A stretch of DNA of 64,000 nucleotides from Lepisosteus oculatus (GCF_040954835.1 NC_090700.1:16659501-16723500), one strand, 5' to 3'; positions 13,956 to 25,726 are shown, counted from the first letter of the stretch. Made by a program: numbers and translations. The notes: generated from the letters alone by a model not told the origin.

Positions 13956-13959
13956 TTGG

Positions 13960-14130
13960 GCTTATGTTTATGAACAATAAAAAAATAAATAATGTAAGTC
14001 ATCTCTTTACACGAAGGGTTGTCGCAGTCTGGAAAAAGCTACCCAGCCGTGTCGTCAAAGTCGATAACCTGTCATTTTTCAACGGCTGGTTGATACCCAC
14101 GAATCACTTAACTATAAAATCCAAATGGGC
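13960..14130 (-). repeat. Dispersed repeat, left part, split by MITE
   Basis: Contains 'gtctggaaaaagctacccag' and ends 'atccaaatgggctag'. The family continues at 14,457-14,510 ('ctagatggaccccaatgg', 'cattatgtccttata'). Together they form one diverged copy of the family seen at 63,420-63,720, interrupted by the element at 14,134-14,456. Confidence 0.5.
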
Positions 14131-14133
14131 TAG

Positions 14134-14456
14134 TTCAGTAGTTCCCAATCCTGTTCCTGGTGATCCACACACCTGTTGATTTTCATTCCATCCCACCATA
14201 ATTAGATTGATGCCTAATTGTTCTAGGAAGTTGCTTCATTGGAATATTTGCATTTTGTTTCTAGACTAGAGTTTGGGATTTTATTTCACTTACATAATAC
14301 AACAGTTAAACATATTTAAAGATATGGGAACAAACATTTCAGATTATCTTATTATTATTAGGTCATTGAAGGGTTTGATTGTGTAATTGGGGATCACGGC
14401 TGGAACAAAAAGAACAGGTGTGTGGGTAACCAGGACCAGGACTGGGAACAATTGGC
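14134..14456. mobile_element. MITE-like element with inverted ends
   Basis: The left end 'gttcccaatcctgttcctgg' is the inverted partner of the right end 'aaccaggaccaggactggga'; 'cacacacctgtt' pairs with 'aacaggtgtgtg'. It lies inside an older dispersed repeat, and CTAG flanks both sides (14,130-14,133 and 14,457-14,460), a candidate target duplication. No coding capacity, so it would be a nonautonomous DNA element. The similar element at 57,462-57,750 has related ends. Confidence 0.6.
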
Positions 14457-14805
14457 CTAGATGGACCCCAATGGCCTTTGTCCGTTTAACATTATGTCCT
14501 TATACATACATAATGTACAATTCAATTAACATGTGCACAGGAGCAGCACTGAAATTGATACAGTAAGTGTGTTAATTCACCCCTGCAAAATAACAGCCGA
14601 AATGAAAAGAAAGCAAAAAACATACATCTTGTCGATAAATTAGTACTTTTATTGTCAAGTTCATCCGCGGCAAGTGTCGGTTGAGGTGTGATGAAGCATC
14701 TGAATGCATAGTCAGTGAAAACTTTTGCTTATGAAATCCGAAAACAACTGAAAAGTTGTCTTATTAACGTTACGCATTAATAATTCATAAAATTAGTTTC
14801 TGGTC

Positions 14806-14870
14806 CTTGTTCGAGCGAGACGAGCGGAGAGATAACGGATGCGAACAATAAGTAAAAACGAACCAATTTT
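14806..14870. promoter_or_regulatory. CpG cluster, possible promoter of slc46a3
   Basis: A local run of CpGs ('gttcgagcgagacgagcgg', 'taacggatgcgaac') stands out in CpG-poor surroundings about 3 kb upstream of the slc46a3 start codon. The first coding exon of slc46a3 is preceded by an acceptor-like 'cactacag', so an upstream noncoding exon is expected. This cluster is one place it could be. It is inference only, and no TATA box or defined start site is visible. Confidence 0.25.
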
Positions 14871-15814
14871 AAGAAACCTGGAAAAACAGTGTATGTAATT
14901 TCCTATGTAAGCGTCGACGTTCTAAGATGCTTTATGTTTCTGATATTTATCTTTTTTACATTTTAAAAGCTATTGCGATTCCAAAATGCCAGTCCGCAAA
15001 TGATCATTTCCTCGCGATAAGCTGTGTCCGTAAACAAGTATTGTTGTAAAAGTATAAAAAGAGAATGTTTTCAGTTCCTAAGACAAACTGAAACCTTAGA
15101 AAATTGCGGTACCTATAGTTTATTTTATGGTAATACCTGTACTACTGACTTCTTTCCTCAAACAAGTTTCTTCATATGGTGTTAGTAATGCTCTTTTAAA
15201 ACTGGAAACCGTACCTTTAGTCAAATTATTAGTTCATAATATTTGAAGCATGAACAGTGTAAATAAAATAAACAGATAAATAAAATGTGGCTTTAGGTTT
15301 GATGTTATGCTTATAATCCGTAGTGGTGCGTGTATATTGTAGTGCAATTCAGAAAATACAATAAAACTGTTAAGAACATTAGTTGTTATCATTTTAATAA
15401 TTTATTTCTATGCCGTGGTATTTTATATCCATATGGAACTGGTATTATAAAAATGACATATGTGAATATGTCTAAACACAATTCTCTCAGTTTTCCCGTA
15501 TTTTTTGCAAGCATACAGTAATTCTTCGTTTCATACTAAACTTATTTGTAGGCACTTCCCTGTGATTATATTATTGTTTATTATAGAATACATTTCCTCC
15601 AGTCTTTGTTTAAATAAAAATGCTACTTTATACTGCAAAGTAATAGGTGGGAATGTCGGGGTTTTTTTTGCGAAAACTAGGTGGGTGGTACAGTACGTCG
15701 TAATATATTTAAAGCATAGAATGTATTTTAAAAAAGGAAATAAATTGTTTTGTCACTACAATTTCATTGAAAGTATATATAGGAGGTTTGTTTTTTTTAG
15801 TGTTGGCAATATTT
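14871..15814. other. Noncoding, nothing recognised
   Basis: Strongly AT-rich. A 103-codon open frame at 15,505-15,816 has the composition of AT-rich noise and no recognisable domain. Confidence 0.4.
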
Positions 15815-15945
15815 GAGAGAAGGCAGGGCACACAGACCCAAACATACCCTTAGGGTCACTTTTCCCAAATACCAATTAACCTAACATCTTGTCTTTGTAC
15901 AATGGGAGGAAAGCAGAGGAGACCAACACAAATACTGGGAGAATA
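15815..15945 (+). repeat. Dispersed fish repeat, left part, split by Tc1
   Basis: Reads 'gggcacacagacccaaacat', 'aataccaattaacctaac', 'aatactgggagaatata'. It breaks at the Tc1 end and resumes after it at about 17,647-17,705 ('aactgcaacacagatgg', 'aaccactgtgccacagtgcc'). It is therefore an older 'tccattttct'-family copy into which Tc1 jumped. Confidence 0.65.
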
Positions 15946-16324
15946 TACAGTCATGTGAAAGAAAGTACACCCTCTTTCAATTCAATGGTTTTACACATCA
16001 GGGCATACAGTAAATAACAATTGTCTGGTCCTCACCGACATCCATAATTAGACAAATCTAGCCTCAGATAACAGACAACACATAACAGATTTCACTATGT
16101 CATTATTGATTCAACAAAAAGTAAGCCAAAATGCAGAAACCATGTGGGAAAAATTAAGTACACCCTTAGGAATTCCATAGGAATTAAAGTAACAAGGTAA
16201 TTTGCAGCCAGGTGCCCTTAATCAAATGCACTTGATTAGTTGATCATCATGAAGTGTGACAAACTCTATAAAAGCAGACCTTTTGGCAGTTTGGTTGTCT
16301 GGATCATTCAGGTGTGTGTTAATA

Positions 16325-17434
16325 CCATGCCAAGGAGAAGAGACATCAGCAATGGATGTTGATGTTGTTGATGTTGTTGATGTTGTTGATGTTGTTGATG
16401 TTGTTGATGTTGTTGATGTTGTTGATGTTGTTGATGTTGTTGATGTTGTTGATGTTGTTGATTGTGGGAAGGGTAATAAGGTAATTTCCAAACAATTTGA
16501 AATCCATCCTTCTACAGTGAGAAGGATTATTTACAAATGGAGAACATTCAGGACAGTTGCCAATCTTCCCAGGAGTGGGCATCCCAGGAAAATTCACCCC
16601 AAGGTCAGACCGTATAATGCTCAGAGAAATCGCAAAGAACCCAAGAGCTACATCTAGGGATCTACAGGCCTCGGTTAACATGTTAAATGTTAAAGTTCAT
16701 GACAGTACGATCGGGAAAAAAATTGAACAAGTATGGCTTTCATGGAAGGGTAGCCAGGAGAAAGCCCCTTCTCTCCAAAAAGAACATGGTGGCATAGCTT
16801 AGGTTTGCAAAGTTGCATCTGAACAAATCACAAGATTTTTGGAACAATGTCCTTTGGAAAGACGAGACCAAAATGGAGATGTTTGGTTATTATGCTCAAT
16901 GCCATGTTTGGCGAAAACCAAGCACAGGGTATCACCACAAACACCTCATACCAACCCTCAAGCACGCTGGTGGAGGGGTGATGATTTGGGCTTGTTTTGC
17001 AGCCATAGGACCTGGGCACCTTGCAGTCATTGAGTTGATCTTGAACTCCTCTTCATACCAAAGTATTCTAGACATAAATGTGAAGCCATCTGTCTGTTAG
17101 CTAAAGCTTGGCCAAAACTGGGTCAACAACAACAACAGGACAATGATCCCAAGCACACCAGCAAATTTACAACTGCATGGCTGAAAAAGAAAATAATCAA
17201 GGTATTGGAATGGCCAAGTCAAAGTCCAGACCTCAACCCCATTGAAATGTTATGGTGGGACCTTAAGAGAGCTGTCCATAAAAAAAAAATGCCCTCAAAC
17301 ATCAATGAACTGAAGCAATGTTGTAAAGAAGAGTGGGCCAAAACTCCTCCAAAACGATGTGAGGGACTGATAAACTCATACAGAAAACAATTACTTCAAG
17401 TTATTGCTGTTAAAGGTGGTTCTACAAGCTACTG
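16325..17434 (+). pseudogene. Tc1 transposase, disrupted
   Basis: The frame opens near 16,327 ('atgccaaggagaag'). After the 9-base repeat tract it continues as the DNA-binding half (GKGNKVISKQFEIHPSTVRRI and a second helix-turn-helix-like region to 16,800). The catalytic core follows with WKDETK, GGGVMIWACF near 16,980 and [19 protein letters not shown] near 17,225-17,275, ending in KGGSTSY and a stop at 17,433. At least one in-frame stop (17,098) and frame shifts separate the blocks, so no active enzyme is made. In intact relatives this DDE enzyme cuts and pastes the element using its terminal repeats. Confidence 0.85.
16354..16463 (+). repeat. 9-base tandem repeat inside transposase
   Basis: About twelve units of gatgttgtt, nearly perfect, lying between the transposase start and its first DNA-binding segment. 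Because the period is 9, all frames through it stay open (for example Val-Asp-Val repeats). Confidence 0.95.
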
Positions 17435-17646
17435 AATCATGGGGTGTACTTAGTTTTTCACACATGGATTCTGCATGTTGTCTTATTTTGTGTTAAATAA
17501 TGGCATAGTGGAATCTGTTATGTGTTTGTCACCTGAGGTTTACCTAATTCTAGGACTTGGTAAGGACCAGATGATTTTTTTTTGTGTCCTGATATATAAA
17601 ACCATAGATTTAAAAGAGGGTGTACCTTCTTTTTCACATGACTGTA

Positions 17647-17705
17647 TAAACTGCAACACAGATGGTTTGGAAGGCAGCAATACTAACCACTGTGCCACAG
17701 TGCCA
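17647..17705 (+). repeat. Dispersed fish repeat, right part
   Basis: Continuation of the copy at 15,815-15,945 after the Tc1 insertion: 'aactgcaacacagatgg', 'gcaatactaaccactgtgcc'. Confidence 0.6.
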
Positions 17706-17904
17706 GCTTCTGTTTCAAGTAATGTGGGGAGAAAATCTAAAAGTTTTAGATTTTGAGCAGCAGTAATTTCTATATGGTAAAATTAATTTGCACCCTCCAT
17801 TGAGACACCTAGGAGGTAATTAATGTTACTCGCCTTCTGTTTCACTTTGACTGTGTTTCTCCTGTTCTTCCTCACTACAGAGAGTGCCGGACTCCAAGAA
17901 CAGA

Positions 17905-20900
17905 ATGAAACGGTTCTTCCTCGTAGAACCCGTGATTGGCATTTTTGCGTTTGCAAGTCTGTTGACTTATCCAGTACTGCAGCAGTATGTATACCAGCGA
18001 CTTTGGGATGAGATTGCCAACTCCAGTTATCCCAGAACTCAAAGCTCTTCCCAGTGCATGAGCAATGACAGCAGTGTGAAAAAACTTTACGATGTGAGTA
18101 GAATCCTTGGTAAGAGAGTGTACTGTAAGAAATTGCTTCGGGATCCTCAGAAAAATCAACCTTCTGAAAATACACAAGATGTGGCAAAGTACTCTTTTGC
18201 CCCCCAAAAAGGCCTGTTGTGGTTTGTTATGAGCAGTGATCAACCAATGTGCTTTTGAGCATGGTTAATGGAAACGTGGTGTGGTCTTTGGTGTATTGGT
18301 ATATGACAAGAGCGCACATTCATTACCCTAGCTGAAATGTGTGTAAACTATCTATCTGACCATTTTTGATATATGTAAGAAGATGTTATTGTCCCCTGAG
18401 GGAAATGTTTTATGGACACCCAGCACTCCTGTACATTTAAATAGAATACAAACTAAAGAAAACATTGCACATGTACAGTATAACACATAACAACATGTAA
18501 CATTTATAACACATCACAAAACATATTGCACTCAAGTGGGTGGTAAGAGTAAAAATTGTTTATCCTTGACATTTGCGTTGACAGCTTTAATGGATAGTGG
18601 AACAAAAGAATGTTTGTATTGGTTTGACTTACATTTGGGAACCCTCAAATGTTTGCCAGAAGGAAGAAGTTGATATTCAGAGTTGAAGATATGGGAAAGA
18701 TCTGATATAATTTTTCCTGCCTGTTTGATTATGGATTTTTCAAAGATTGCCTGCAGGGAGGGGTGCTGTTTCACTCCCATGACCTTCAAAGCTGTCTGGA
18801 TGAGGCGGGTAATTTGCAATTTTAAATGAACTGATAGATTACCAAACCACACTGTAATACCATATCCGATAATACTCTCGATTACAGCATGGTAAAAGAG
18901 TAGCATTACTTCTAGTTGAACCCCAAACACTCTTAGTCTTCGCAGGAAATATACTGTAAGCGCTGCTGAACTTCGTAGCAAACACTCTCAACATGAGTAG
19001 ACCAGCACAGGTTACTGTCTGTGTACACCTAAGTAGTTATATGAATCGACCTGAGTGATAAATTTGTTGTGGATTACTATACAGTATGTGAGTGATCACC
19101 AACTTCTCTGGGATCAAAAACTATTTTTTTGTTTTTTTAACATTCAGAATTAGGCTATTGTCACACCATTGTACAAACCTTTGAATTTCTGTCATGTACA
19201 CAGATGAGCTTCTACCTCTATGCATTAAGTCAAGAACAGCAGTATCATCTGAGAATTTGAAAATGAAGTTGTTTTGACTACTGCTTGTACAATCAAGTGT
19301 GAACAGAACTGGAGAGCTCACACAGCCCTGAGGGGCACCTGTGCTAATAGATCGTGACTAGCAAAGAGTTTTGTTGACCCTGACATACTGTGTACGTTTT
19401 GTTAAAAATTAATAGTACCATCTTATAATGTTATGGTTAACGGACATTTGCTTCAACTTGCTTTTCAATATATGGGGCTGCAGCGTATTAAATGCAAAAC
19501 TGGTCCACAAACAGCATCTGAGCATAGGCATCGGGGTCCTCTAGATGTTTTAGAACAAGATGCATAATGCTGTTAATTGCATCATCGGTGCCCCGCTGGT
19601 GTTTATATGCAAACTGATATGTATTGATAGTACATTGTGTAACATTGACCACTATCAAGATCTCCGATTACACTATGTCTTTTACTCTATGTACATTAGA
19701 CTGTAAAAGTCTTAATAGGTGTGACTTAACATTTTGAACTGCTTTTGGGTGGGGAAAAAAAAGTCACAAAAATGGATCCTGTCACTGCTCAACAGAGGGA
19801 TCCTCCATGAGAGAATTCACCTCTGTTTTGGGGGTGAGGAGGGCTATACATTCATGTTGTCAGCCATATTTTGCAGAGGAATAGTAACTTTGCATAAGTT
19901 TTAAGGTGGAAACACATCTATTTGTAGACAAATGGTCCATGATTGCATGAAATTTGAATCCCATGCCTTATTAGGAATATACAGTACAGTATTTGGCAGT
20001 AAATGATACAACTGTTTCACAGAATCCAACCTTTCAAAATAAAAAGCTGGGAGACTGTGACTCAACATTTACATTTATTTCGTAAAATGTATTACACAAA
20101 ATCAATTATTTCAATTGTGTATGTACAGTAACTGCCCTTAGGATAAATTAAACATTTTGTTTCCATGGGGGGGAAGAAAGTCAGAACTTATAACAGCTTG
20201 ATCTACTGACATTGATCTGCTAATGAAGCTCTTGAAATAGTAGTTATTCTGTAACATACAGTATATTAGACAGTTTTATGGATTTATTTGTTCTTCTGGA
20301 GAGGCACTACTGTAATGTGTTTATTTAAAAATACTTACCTAAACAACTACTTCTTTTTATTTGATCTGTTGTATGTTCTCTCCTTTTTAACAGGATGTGC
20401 AGAAGGAGACTTCCTTGTTTTTGTTATACAGTGAGTTGTGCTTCATGTTCCCCAGCCTGGTGGTCTCCTTGTTGCTCGTGTCCTACAGCGATCACAGAGG
20501 CCGCAAGATAGCCATCGTCCTGCCCCTGATAGGAAATGTTCTCTTCTCCTTAATCTACTTTGTCGTCTGCTCATTCTCTTTGAACCTGAACATTGTGCTT
20601 GTTGGTTCTTTTCTGATGGGCCTGTGGGGGGGTCCCACCTCCCTTGTAGCAGGCTGTTTTGCTTACGTGGCAGACCTCTGTGACAACAGCAAAAAAAAGA
20701 CTGTGCGCATGGCTATTTTGGAAATGGTTGTGGGCCTGCTGTCTGGGGTGGCCTCTTTATCTACGGGCTACTTTATACAGGCAGGAGGCTTTAAATGGCC
20801 CTTTCTCACAGCAGCCCTGCTCCACTGCCTGAACATTTTCTACGTTGTTTTCTTTCTTGAAGAAACAGTGAAACCCCCCAACTTCAGCCCCTTGCCAGGT

Positions 20901-23900
20901 TTCACTATGGAGGCCTTGAAAAATCGTTTCCACAGGGTCTACCTCCTCTTCGTGGCCTCCAGCAGGAAGAGGAGCACGCTCCTCATCCTCATGATGCTCG
21001 CCTTTACGTTCCACAAGTTTGCCAATTTCGGAGGGATCTTCATGTTCATCATTTATGAGCTGAACGCCCCCCTCTGCTGGAATGAAATCCTGATTGGGTA
21101 TGGCTCTGCTCTTTCCACCTTGATCTTCCTTTCCAGTTTTGCTGGGGTGTTTTGCTTCTCCCGCTGCCTTGAGGACATCTACATTGTGCTGATCGGCCTT
21201 GTCTCAGCCATGGCAGGATTACTGATGGCAGCCTTTGCCAAAACCACACTTCTGATGTTTCTTGGTGAGTATTTTCATATCTCATTGCGCATTAGAATAG
21301 AACTCAAGATCTAGATCTTTTAACTTGAGTTGAAAATGGACAAAAAAATATTGAATCAAGAAATGAAATTTATTAATCTCTCATAAAAAAGCCAGAGATC
21401 AATATTCCATATTAACAATAAAACAGCCAGGCCATTAAAATCCAGGATTGCTTTGTTGTCTGTGAATGCTTTGCCTTATGCACATAAACCAGCCCAAAAA
21501 AAACTGCAATACCCTCAAGAACTATGCTGTTACCCCTGGGCATGTTTCTTTTTCAGTTAGAGTACCGTTGCTTTTTGCCATAATGCCAGCTCCAGTGTTG
21601 CGATCCATGATGTCGAAGATTGTTTTGAGTTCTGAACAAGGTAGGTTACAGTTATAGTGTTCCATGACATCAAATATAGAAGGGTACGTTCTTTGCACTG
21701 TTTAGCATTACAGTGGAAAAACAACCTGGTTGCATAAACATCACTACCTTAGTTTATCATCACCAAAATGTTCTAAATATTCTTTGTAAAAGACTTAATT
21801 GAGGGGAGAAAAAGTAGTTGATTAATCTGTTGAGATCAGGTAGCTGAGAACAAAAGTGCAAACATCCTGATAGTTATGTTACAGACCCGCTGTAGATTGC
21901 ACTGATATTAGTTCTGTTTCTCAATGCAGTTTTTATTATTTTTCAATTAAGATAGGAACTATGGCACTAAAATCAGGAAGTGCAATATGAATGCTAGAGA
22001 ATAAGAAATCCGTCTTAGGAAAAAAAGGTTCTAAAACTTCTATTTCTCTGTCTAATGTTTAGCCTTTAGAAGTGTAGAATTGTAGTGTCTATCTTAACTA
22101 CATTAACTACGGAAGTATTCTATTTTTCGCATACTTCAGAGCCTTCACAACTTATTTGATGCAGTCTTCTTTGTTTTGATGTACATTTTGTATAATATAT
22201 GTTCTGACCCTTAGAAAAAAACATAGCATTTTTTTCACGTGTTCAGAAAAATAAAGAATATAGATTTTGGACATTGAAATAGTGAAAGAGTTGATTGGGC
22301 ACAGGTGATGAGGTGATTTAACAAGTTGGATGTCAAGCCTGATAAAAATCAAGAACGAAACACAGAAATGAAACAATATACCCCATTACCAAGAGAATGT
22401 TGCCCTTTGTGACAACGGTCATCCAGGGTGTTTACAGCTAACAATTTCTAACTTGGAAACATGTTACAGTCAAAGACAGTCCCTAAGTGACTGGTCCTGA
22501 TGTGGGAGACCACGTCATACAACACTGAACATCTGTGGAATGAGTTGTGACAACTTGACTCCTAAGGTTCAGAGACCAGAGAATGGGCTTATCCTTGTTC
22601 AGGCTCTACAAAAAGAAGTGGACAGAAGCCCAGAAGACAGCATCTGCAAAGCTTGTGTTCCAGATGTATTTCTTGTATTGTTTCCACATACACTACTCAT
22701 CTGTGACTTACACAGGAAACCCCCATTTATCTGCCCTGTTGATGACAAATGTAAATCGGCATAAGGAATTTACCCCTATCATCATGTCTGTTCAAAAAAA
22801 AGTTTGTGCAACTACAAATAAGTGTTTTTAAAAGACTTGTTTCTGTTGGTGATCAGTGTATGTACTGTATGTAATAAGGCTGTTGAATGTTATGTGTTCT
22901 AGGGGCTGCATTTGCTTGTTTGGCTTTCCTGGAGATGGTGAGCACCGTGGTTTCCTTTGCAGTGTTCAGCAGTATTTACGCAGCCACGGTCTCCTGGTTC
23001 TCTGGTTTCAGCTTCATTTTGGCTTCCGGCTTGACTGTGATCCCAATTGTGCTGATGGGGTAGGTGTGCTGTGTTGTTGTCTGGGGGTTTTAAAGACACA
23101 CTGAACATTTGAAGCAGTTCACAGCTGTGACTAACTCAATCTTCCATTTCCTTCTTGATACTACAACTCCATGGTGGCCCATGTTTGATTCAAGCAAGTT
23201 CTGTCTTTTTACAGGGTAAAGCAACAATAGTACTGTTGAACATTTTCCATTTTCCTGGGAGTTTTACCATGTCTTGTCTTGGTCTCCCACAGATTGGTTA
23301 TGCTTTATGTGATGGGGGTTGATGCATAAAAATTAAGTTTGATTTAGCAGCAGAAATAAATGTTCTTACATGTTACCTGTCCTGGCAGGGAAGGGAAAAG
23401 TTTGTAAATAGTATTTAGCCAGCAGCCATATCACCCTGCAACTTATAACTGGCAACCCACTGAAGCTAAGCAGGTGTGAGTCTGGTCAGTATCTGGATAT
23501 GAGACCTCCTGGGAAAAACTAAGGTTGAGGTGTTAGTGGGGCCAGCAGGGTGGGTCCATGTGGTTCCTAATGCCCCAGTATAGTGATAGGGACACTATAC
23601 TGTAAACAGGCACCATCCTTCGGATGAGACGTAAAACCGAGGTCCTGACTCTCTGTGGTCATTAAAAATCCCAGGTTGTTTCTCGAAAAGAGTAGGGGTG
23701 TAACCCCAGTGTCCTGGCCACATTTCCCATTGGCCCTTACCAATCATAGCCTCCTAATAATCCCCCTCTCTGAATTGGCTACATTACTCTGTTATCCTCC
23801 CCACTGATAGCTGATGCGTGGTGAGCGTTCTGGCGCACTATCATCCAGGTGGATGCTGCACATTGGTGGTGGTGGAGGGGAGTTCCCATTACCTGTAAAG

Positions 23901-23954
23901 CGCTTTGCGTGGACTGTCCAGAAAAGTGCTATATAAGTGTAAGCAATTATTATT

Positions 23955-23985
<31 letters not shown>

Positions 23986-25448
23986 TTTGTTTTTTTAAGG
24001 ATGCAGCTATATTTGTCTTAGTTACCCTATAGACCAAAACTGCTCATGGTTAGGACCAAAAATAGTCTGCAAAGCAGTAACTTGTTAGCTATTGGCTTGA
24101 ATCAACAGTGCCCTCTAGTGGTTATGAGAGGAGCCGATCTCCCAATCCAGTTATTCAATGTAATGTGTAACTGATTGCCATCCATCCATTTTTCAACTGC
24201 TTTATCCAATACAGGGTCACAGGGGAGTCAGAGCAAGCCCAGCAAGCAACAGGCACAAAGCCTGTCTACCACAGGGCACACACACAAACACCCACACTTT
24301 TTAAAATTATTTTTTATTTATTTATGCATAAACAATAACAAAAATTAAAATACAAGCAAGAGTACATATAACATTTCAAGACAAAAACATCGTGAGGCAA
24401 ACACCCACAGTCACATTGAACATACAATACACAAACTCCAAATAAACAGCACCCCAGGTCCGGAATTGAACCCAGGACCCCAGTGCTGTGAGACAGCAAT
24501 GCAAATCACTACGCCAGCATGCCCCCATCATAATGCTTTTTTATCATGAATTATTTTCTAGGAAGATATAGATTACAAAAAAATATAGTTCTGATGCAGA
24601 AGACTGCTTTTTTTGTAATGATGCTGTTTGAGTAGAATACAGAAAAGGGAAGCTTCACTACACGAGATTCTTCAACTGAATCTTTAGAAGGTGGAAGGAG
24701 ACTTCAGTCCTCTGAAATGAGTTTCCTAGCTCAAATGTGCTAAAGCATTTGTCTATTCCTTGGTCTGTGTTTGGTGTGTTTGTTATAATGGGCCCATTAA
24801 ACATACTGTATATAAGCAATTCATATTACCTATTTTTATTTAGAATTATTATCAATTGATCAATATATATTAAGTTATATTATTTAGTTCACACCATGGA
24901 CTAAACATGGAATTCCAGTTGTCTTTACATCTGGGCTGACACGGAGAGATTGGCCCACCCATTGAGCCCTTTAGCGTTCTACTTTCTCAAAGCTCCATAG
25001 CAACCACAGGAGGTAAGGTACTGATTGGAGGAGAGGTGTATCCCTCGCTGACATCGCCACAAACCTGCTGGCACCCTTGGCCAATCGGGAGCCTGTATCC
25101 TGCAATCTTATTCTGCACTTTGTATGTGTGAAATAAATGTAATAGTCTAGGGAATCAGAGTAACAAAGTAATCGTAGAGAATACTTCTTCTGGTTAGTTT
25201 TGTGCCCAAAATTTCTGTAAGGAAGCCAGTCTTTAAAAGCTGTATCATTAAAATGTTTTGTTTTATGCAACACTTGTTTTTTGCATTTTCTCACTGTAAT
25301 TTGTGTGTATTTATCTTCTAGCGCCGTGCAATATCTAGGTCTGGAATCAACTGATGAGACCCAGTTCCTCACTTCTGAAGGTGACGGTGAAGTTGACAAT
25401 GAAACCAGGAAGGACAGAACTCAGTTGTCCGACAAGGACAAGAGCTAA
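17905..25448 (+). CDS. slc46a3: SLC46 family solute carrier, slc46a3-like
   Basis: Complete coding sequence in five exons: 17,905-18,093; 20,394-21,264; 21,557-21,640; 22,903-23,059; 25,322-25,448. All have GT/AG junctions and phases that join without a break, giving 475 residues; the family is usually about 450-470. It is a major-facilitator transporter. SDHRGRK (residues 95-101) is the conserved cytoplasmic loop motif between TM2 and TM3, and about a dozen hydrophobic segments are visible. The first luminal loop holds candidate N-glycosylation sites (NSS, NDSS). Closest remembered match is SLC46A3 (YELxxPLCWNExxIGYGSAL, KTxRxAI), known as a lysosomal-membrane carrier that exports small catabolites. 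SLC46A1 (folate) and SLC46A2 are less likely. The start was chosen at MKRFFLVEP, which aligns with the family's N terminus; the upstream 'cactacag' at 17,873-17,880 suggests a preceding noncoding exon. Confidence 0.93.
18370..19660 (-). pseudogene. Non-LTR retrotransposon fragment in slc46a3 intron 1
   Basis: On the minus strand the order is: QFAYKHQRGTDDAI near 19,615 and LFVDQFCI near 19,505 (the reverse transcriptase 'FVDFSSAF' region, altered), a GAPQGC-SSPVLFTL block near 19,310-19,340, FSDDTAVL near 19,240 (the catalytic FxDD box), then the C-terminal region 18,981-18,532 (FLRRLRVFG, ESIIGYGITVWFGN). The 3' end is near 18,370 ('tgtcccctgagggaaatg'). Stops and shifts make it inactive, and it lacks its 5' part. 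It is antisense to the host gene. Confidence 0.8.
21641..22902. other. slc46a3 intron 3, nothing recognised
   Basis: AT-rich intron between the 84-base exon and the 157-base exon. No repeat family was recognised. Confidence 0.5.
23416..23990 (+). mobile_element. 5S rRNA-derived SINE (SINE3 type), copy 1
   Basis: The head resembles 5S rRNA: 'gccatatcaccctgcaac', 'gaagctaagcaggtgtgag', 'tctggtcagtatctggat', 'gagacctcctgggaaa', which includes the internal pol III promoter region of 5S genes. The body runs through 'gatgagacgtaaaaccgagg' and 'ctgatagctgatgcg' to the tail 'gtgctatataagtgtaagc' and an ATT run. It lies in slc46a3 intron 4. Three other copies in the window share every module. Confidence 0.9.
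24178..24525 (+). repeat. Dispersed fish repeat with a retroposed insert
   Basis: The copy begins 'ccatccatttttcaactgc' and ends 'agtgctgtgagacagcaatg', 'cactacgccagcatgcccc'. It is interrupted at 24,297-24,397 by a short insert flanked by 12-base direct repeats (see next entry). Confidence 0.7.
24297..24397 (-). mobile_element. Short retroposed insert with 12-base target duplication
   Basis: CAAACACCCACA occurs at 24,285-24,296 and again at 24,398-24,409. Between them lie 101 bases that, on the minus strand, end in 'aaataaataaaaaataat', i.e. polyadenylation-signal-like words followed by an A-rich end. This is the footprint of LINE-driven reverse transcription of a severely 5'-truncated transcript. 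The source transcript is not recognised. Confidence 0.65.
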
Positions 25449-25720
25449 ATTGACTTTCTTCCAACTGACACAATCACTGCCTTGATGGTACAATGGGACT
25501 GAGAGGCGGGGATTAAAAAAAAATAATAACTCTACTTATGATTTGGTTTACTCTTAGTTTCTGTACAATGTGTTTTAAACACAACTGTGAATTGCATGGA
25601 AAGAAACTGGGTGGTTGTCTGGTAAACTTTCTTCCTGGTAGGAGTCTTTGCATATGCCACGCATTTGGGCCTACCTATATTGTAGTACTAAAACTTTCTT
25701 AAAATACTTACCGTACTTAA

Positions 25721-25726
25721 AATAAA
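25721..25726 (+). terminator. Polyadenylation signal of slc46a3
   Basis: AATAAA, 273 bases after the slc46a3 stop codon, followed by a GT-containing stretch ('atgtgttccaattg'). It is the first canonical signal downstream of the stop. Confidence 0.55.

Larger units (their letters stand above)
15948..17644 (+). mobile_element. Tc1-like transposon, IR/DR type, full length
   Basis: Both ends are bounded by TA (15,946-15,947 and 17,645-17,646), the Tc1 target duplication. The left end 'cagtcatgtgaaagaaag' followed by 'tacaccctctttcaa' is matched inverted at the right by 'aaagagggtgtacctt' and 'tttcacatgactg'. Similarity between the ends extends about 200 bases. An inner repeat of the motif near 16,142-16,168 ('catgtgggaaaaattaag', 'tacaccc') and its inverted partner near 17,444-17,468 give the IR/DR layout. 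The element is about 1.7 kb, normal for the group. It carries one damaged transposase gene and a 9-base tandem repeat. Confidence 0.9.

Noticed and set aside
15505-15816. 103-codon open frame, plus strand
   Set aside because: Residue content is that of AT-rich noise (Phe, Tyr, Lys, Asn, Ile). No homology recognised.
16222-16681. Open frames made of Asn-Ile or Ser-Thr repeats, minus strand
   Set aside because: They are translations of the 9-base tandem repeat in the Tc1 element, not genes.
24971-25399. 142-codon open frame, minus strand
   Set aside because: It overlaps the last slc46a3 coding exon and its acceptor on the other strand and has no recognisable domain.
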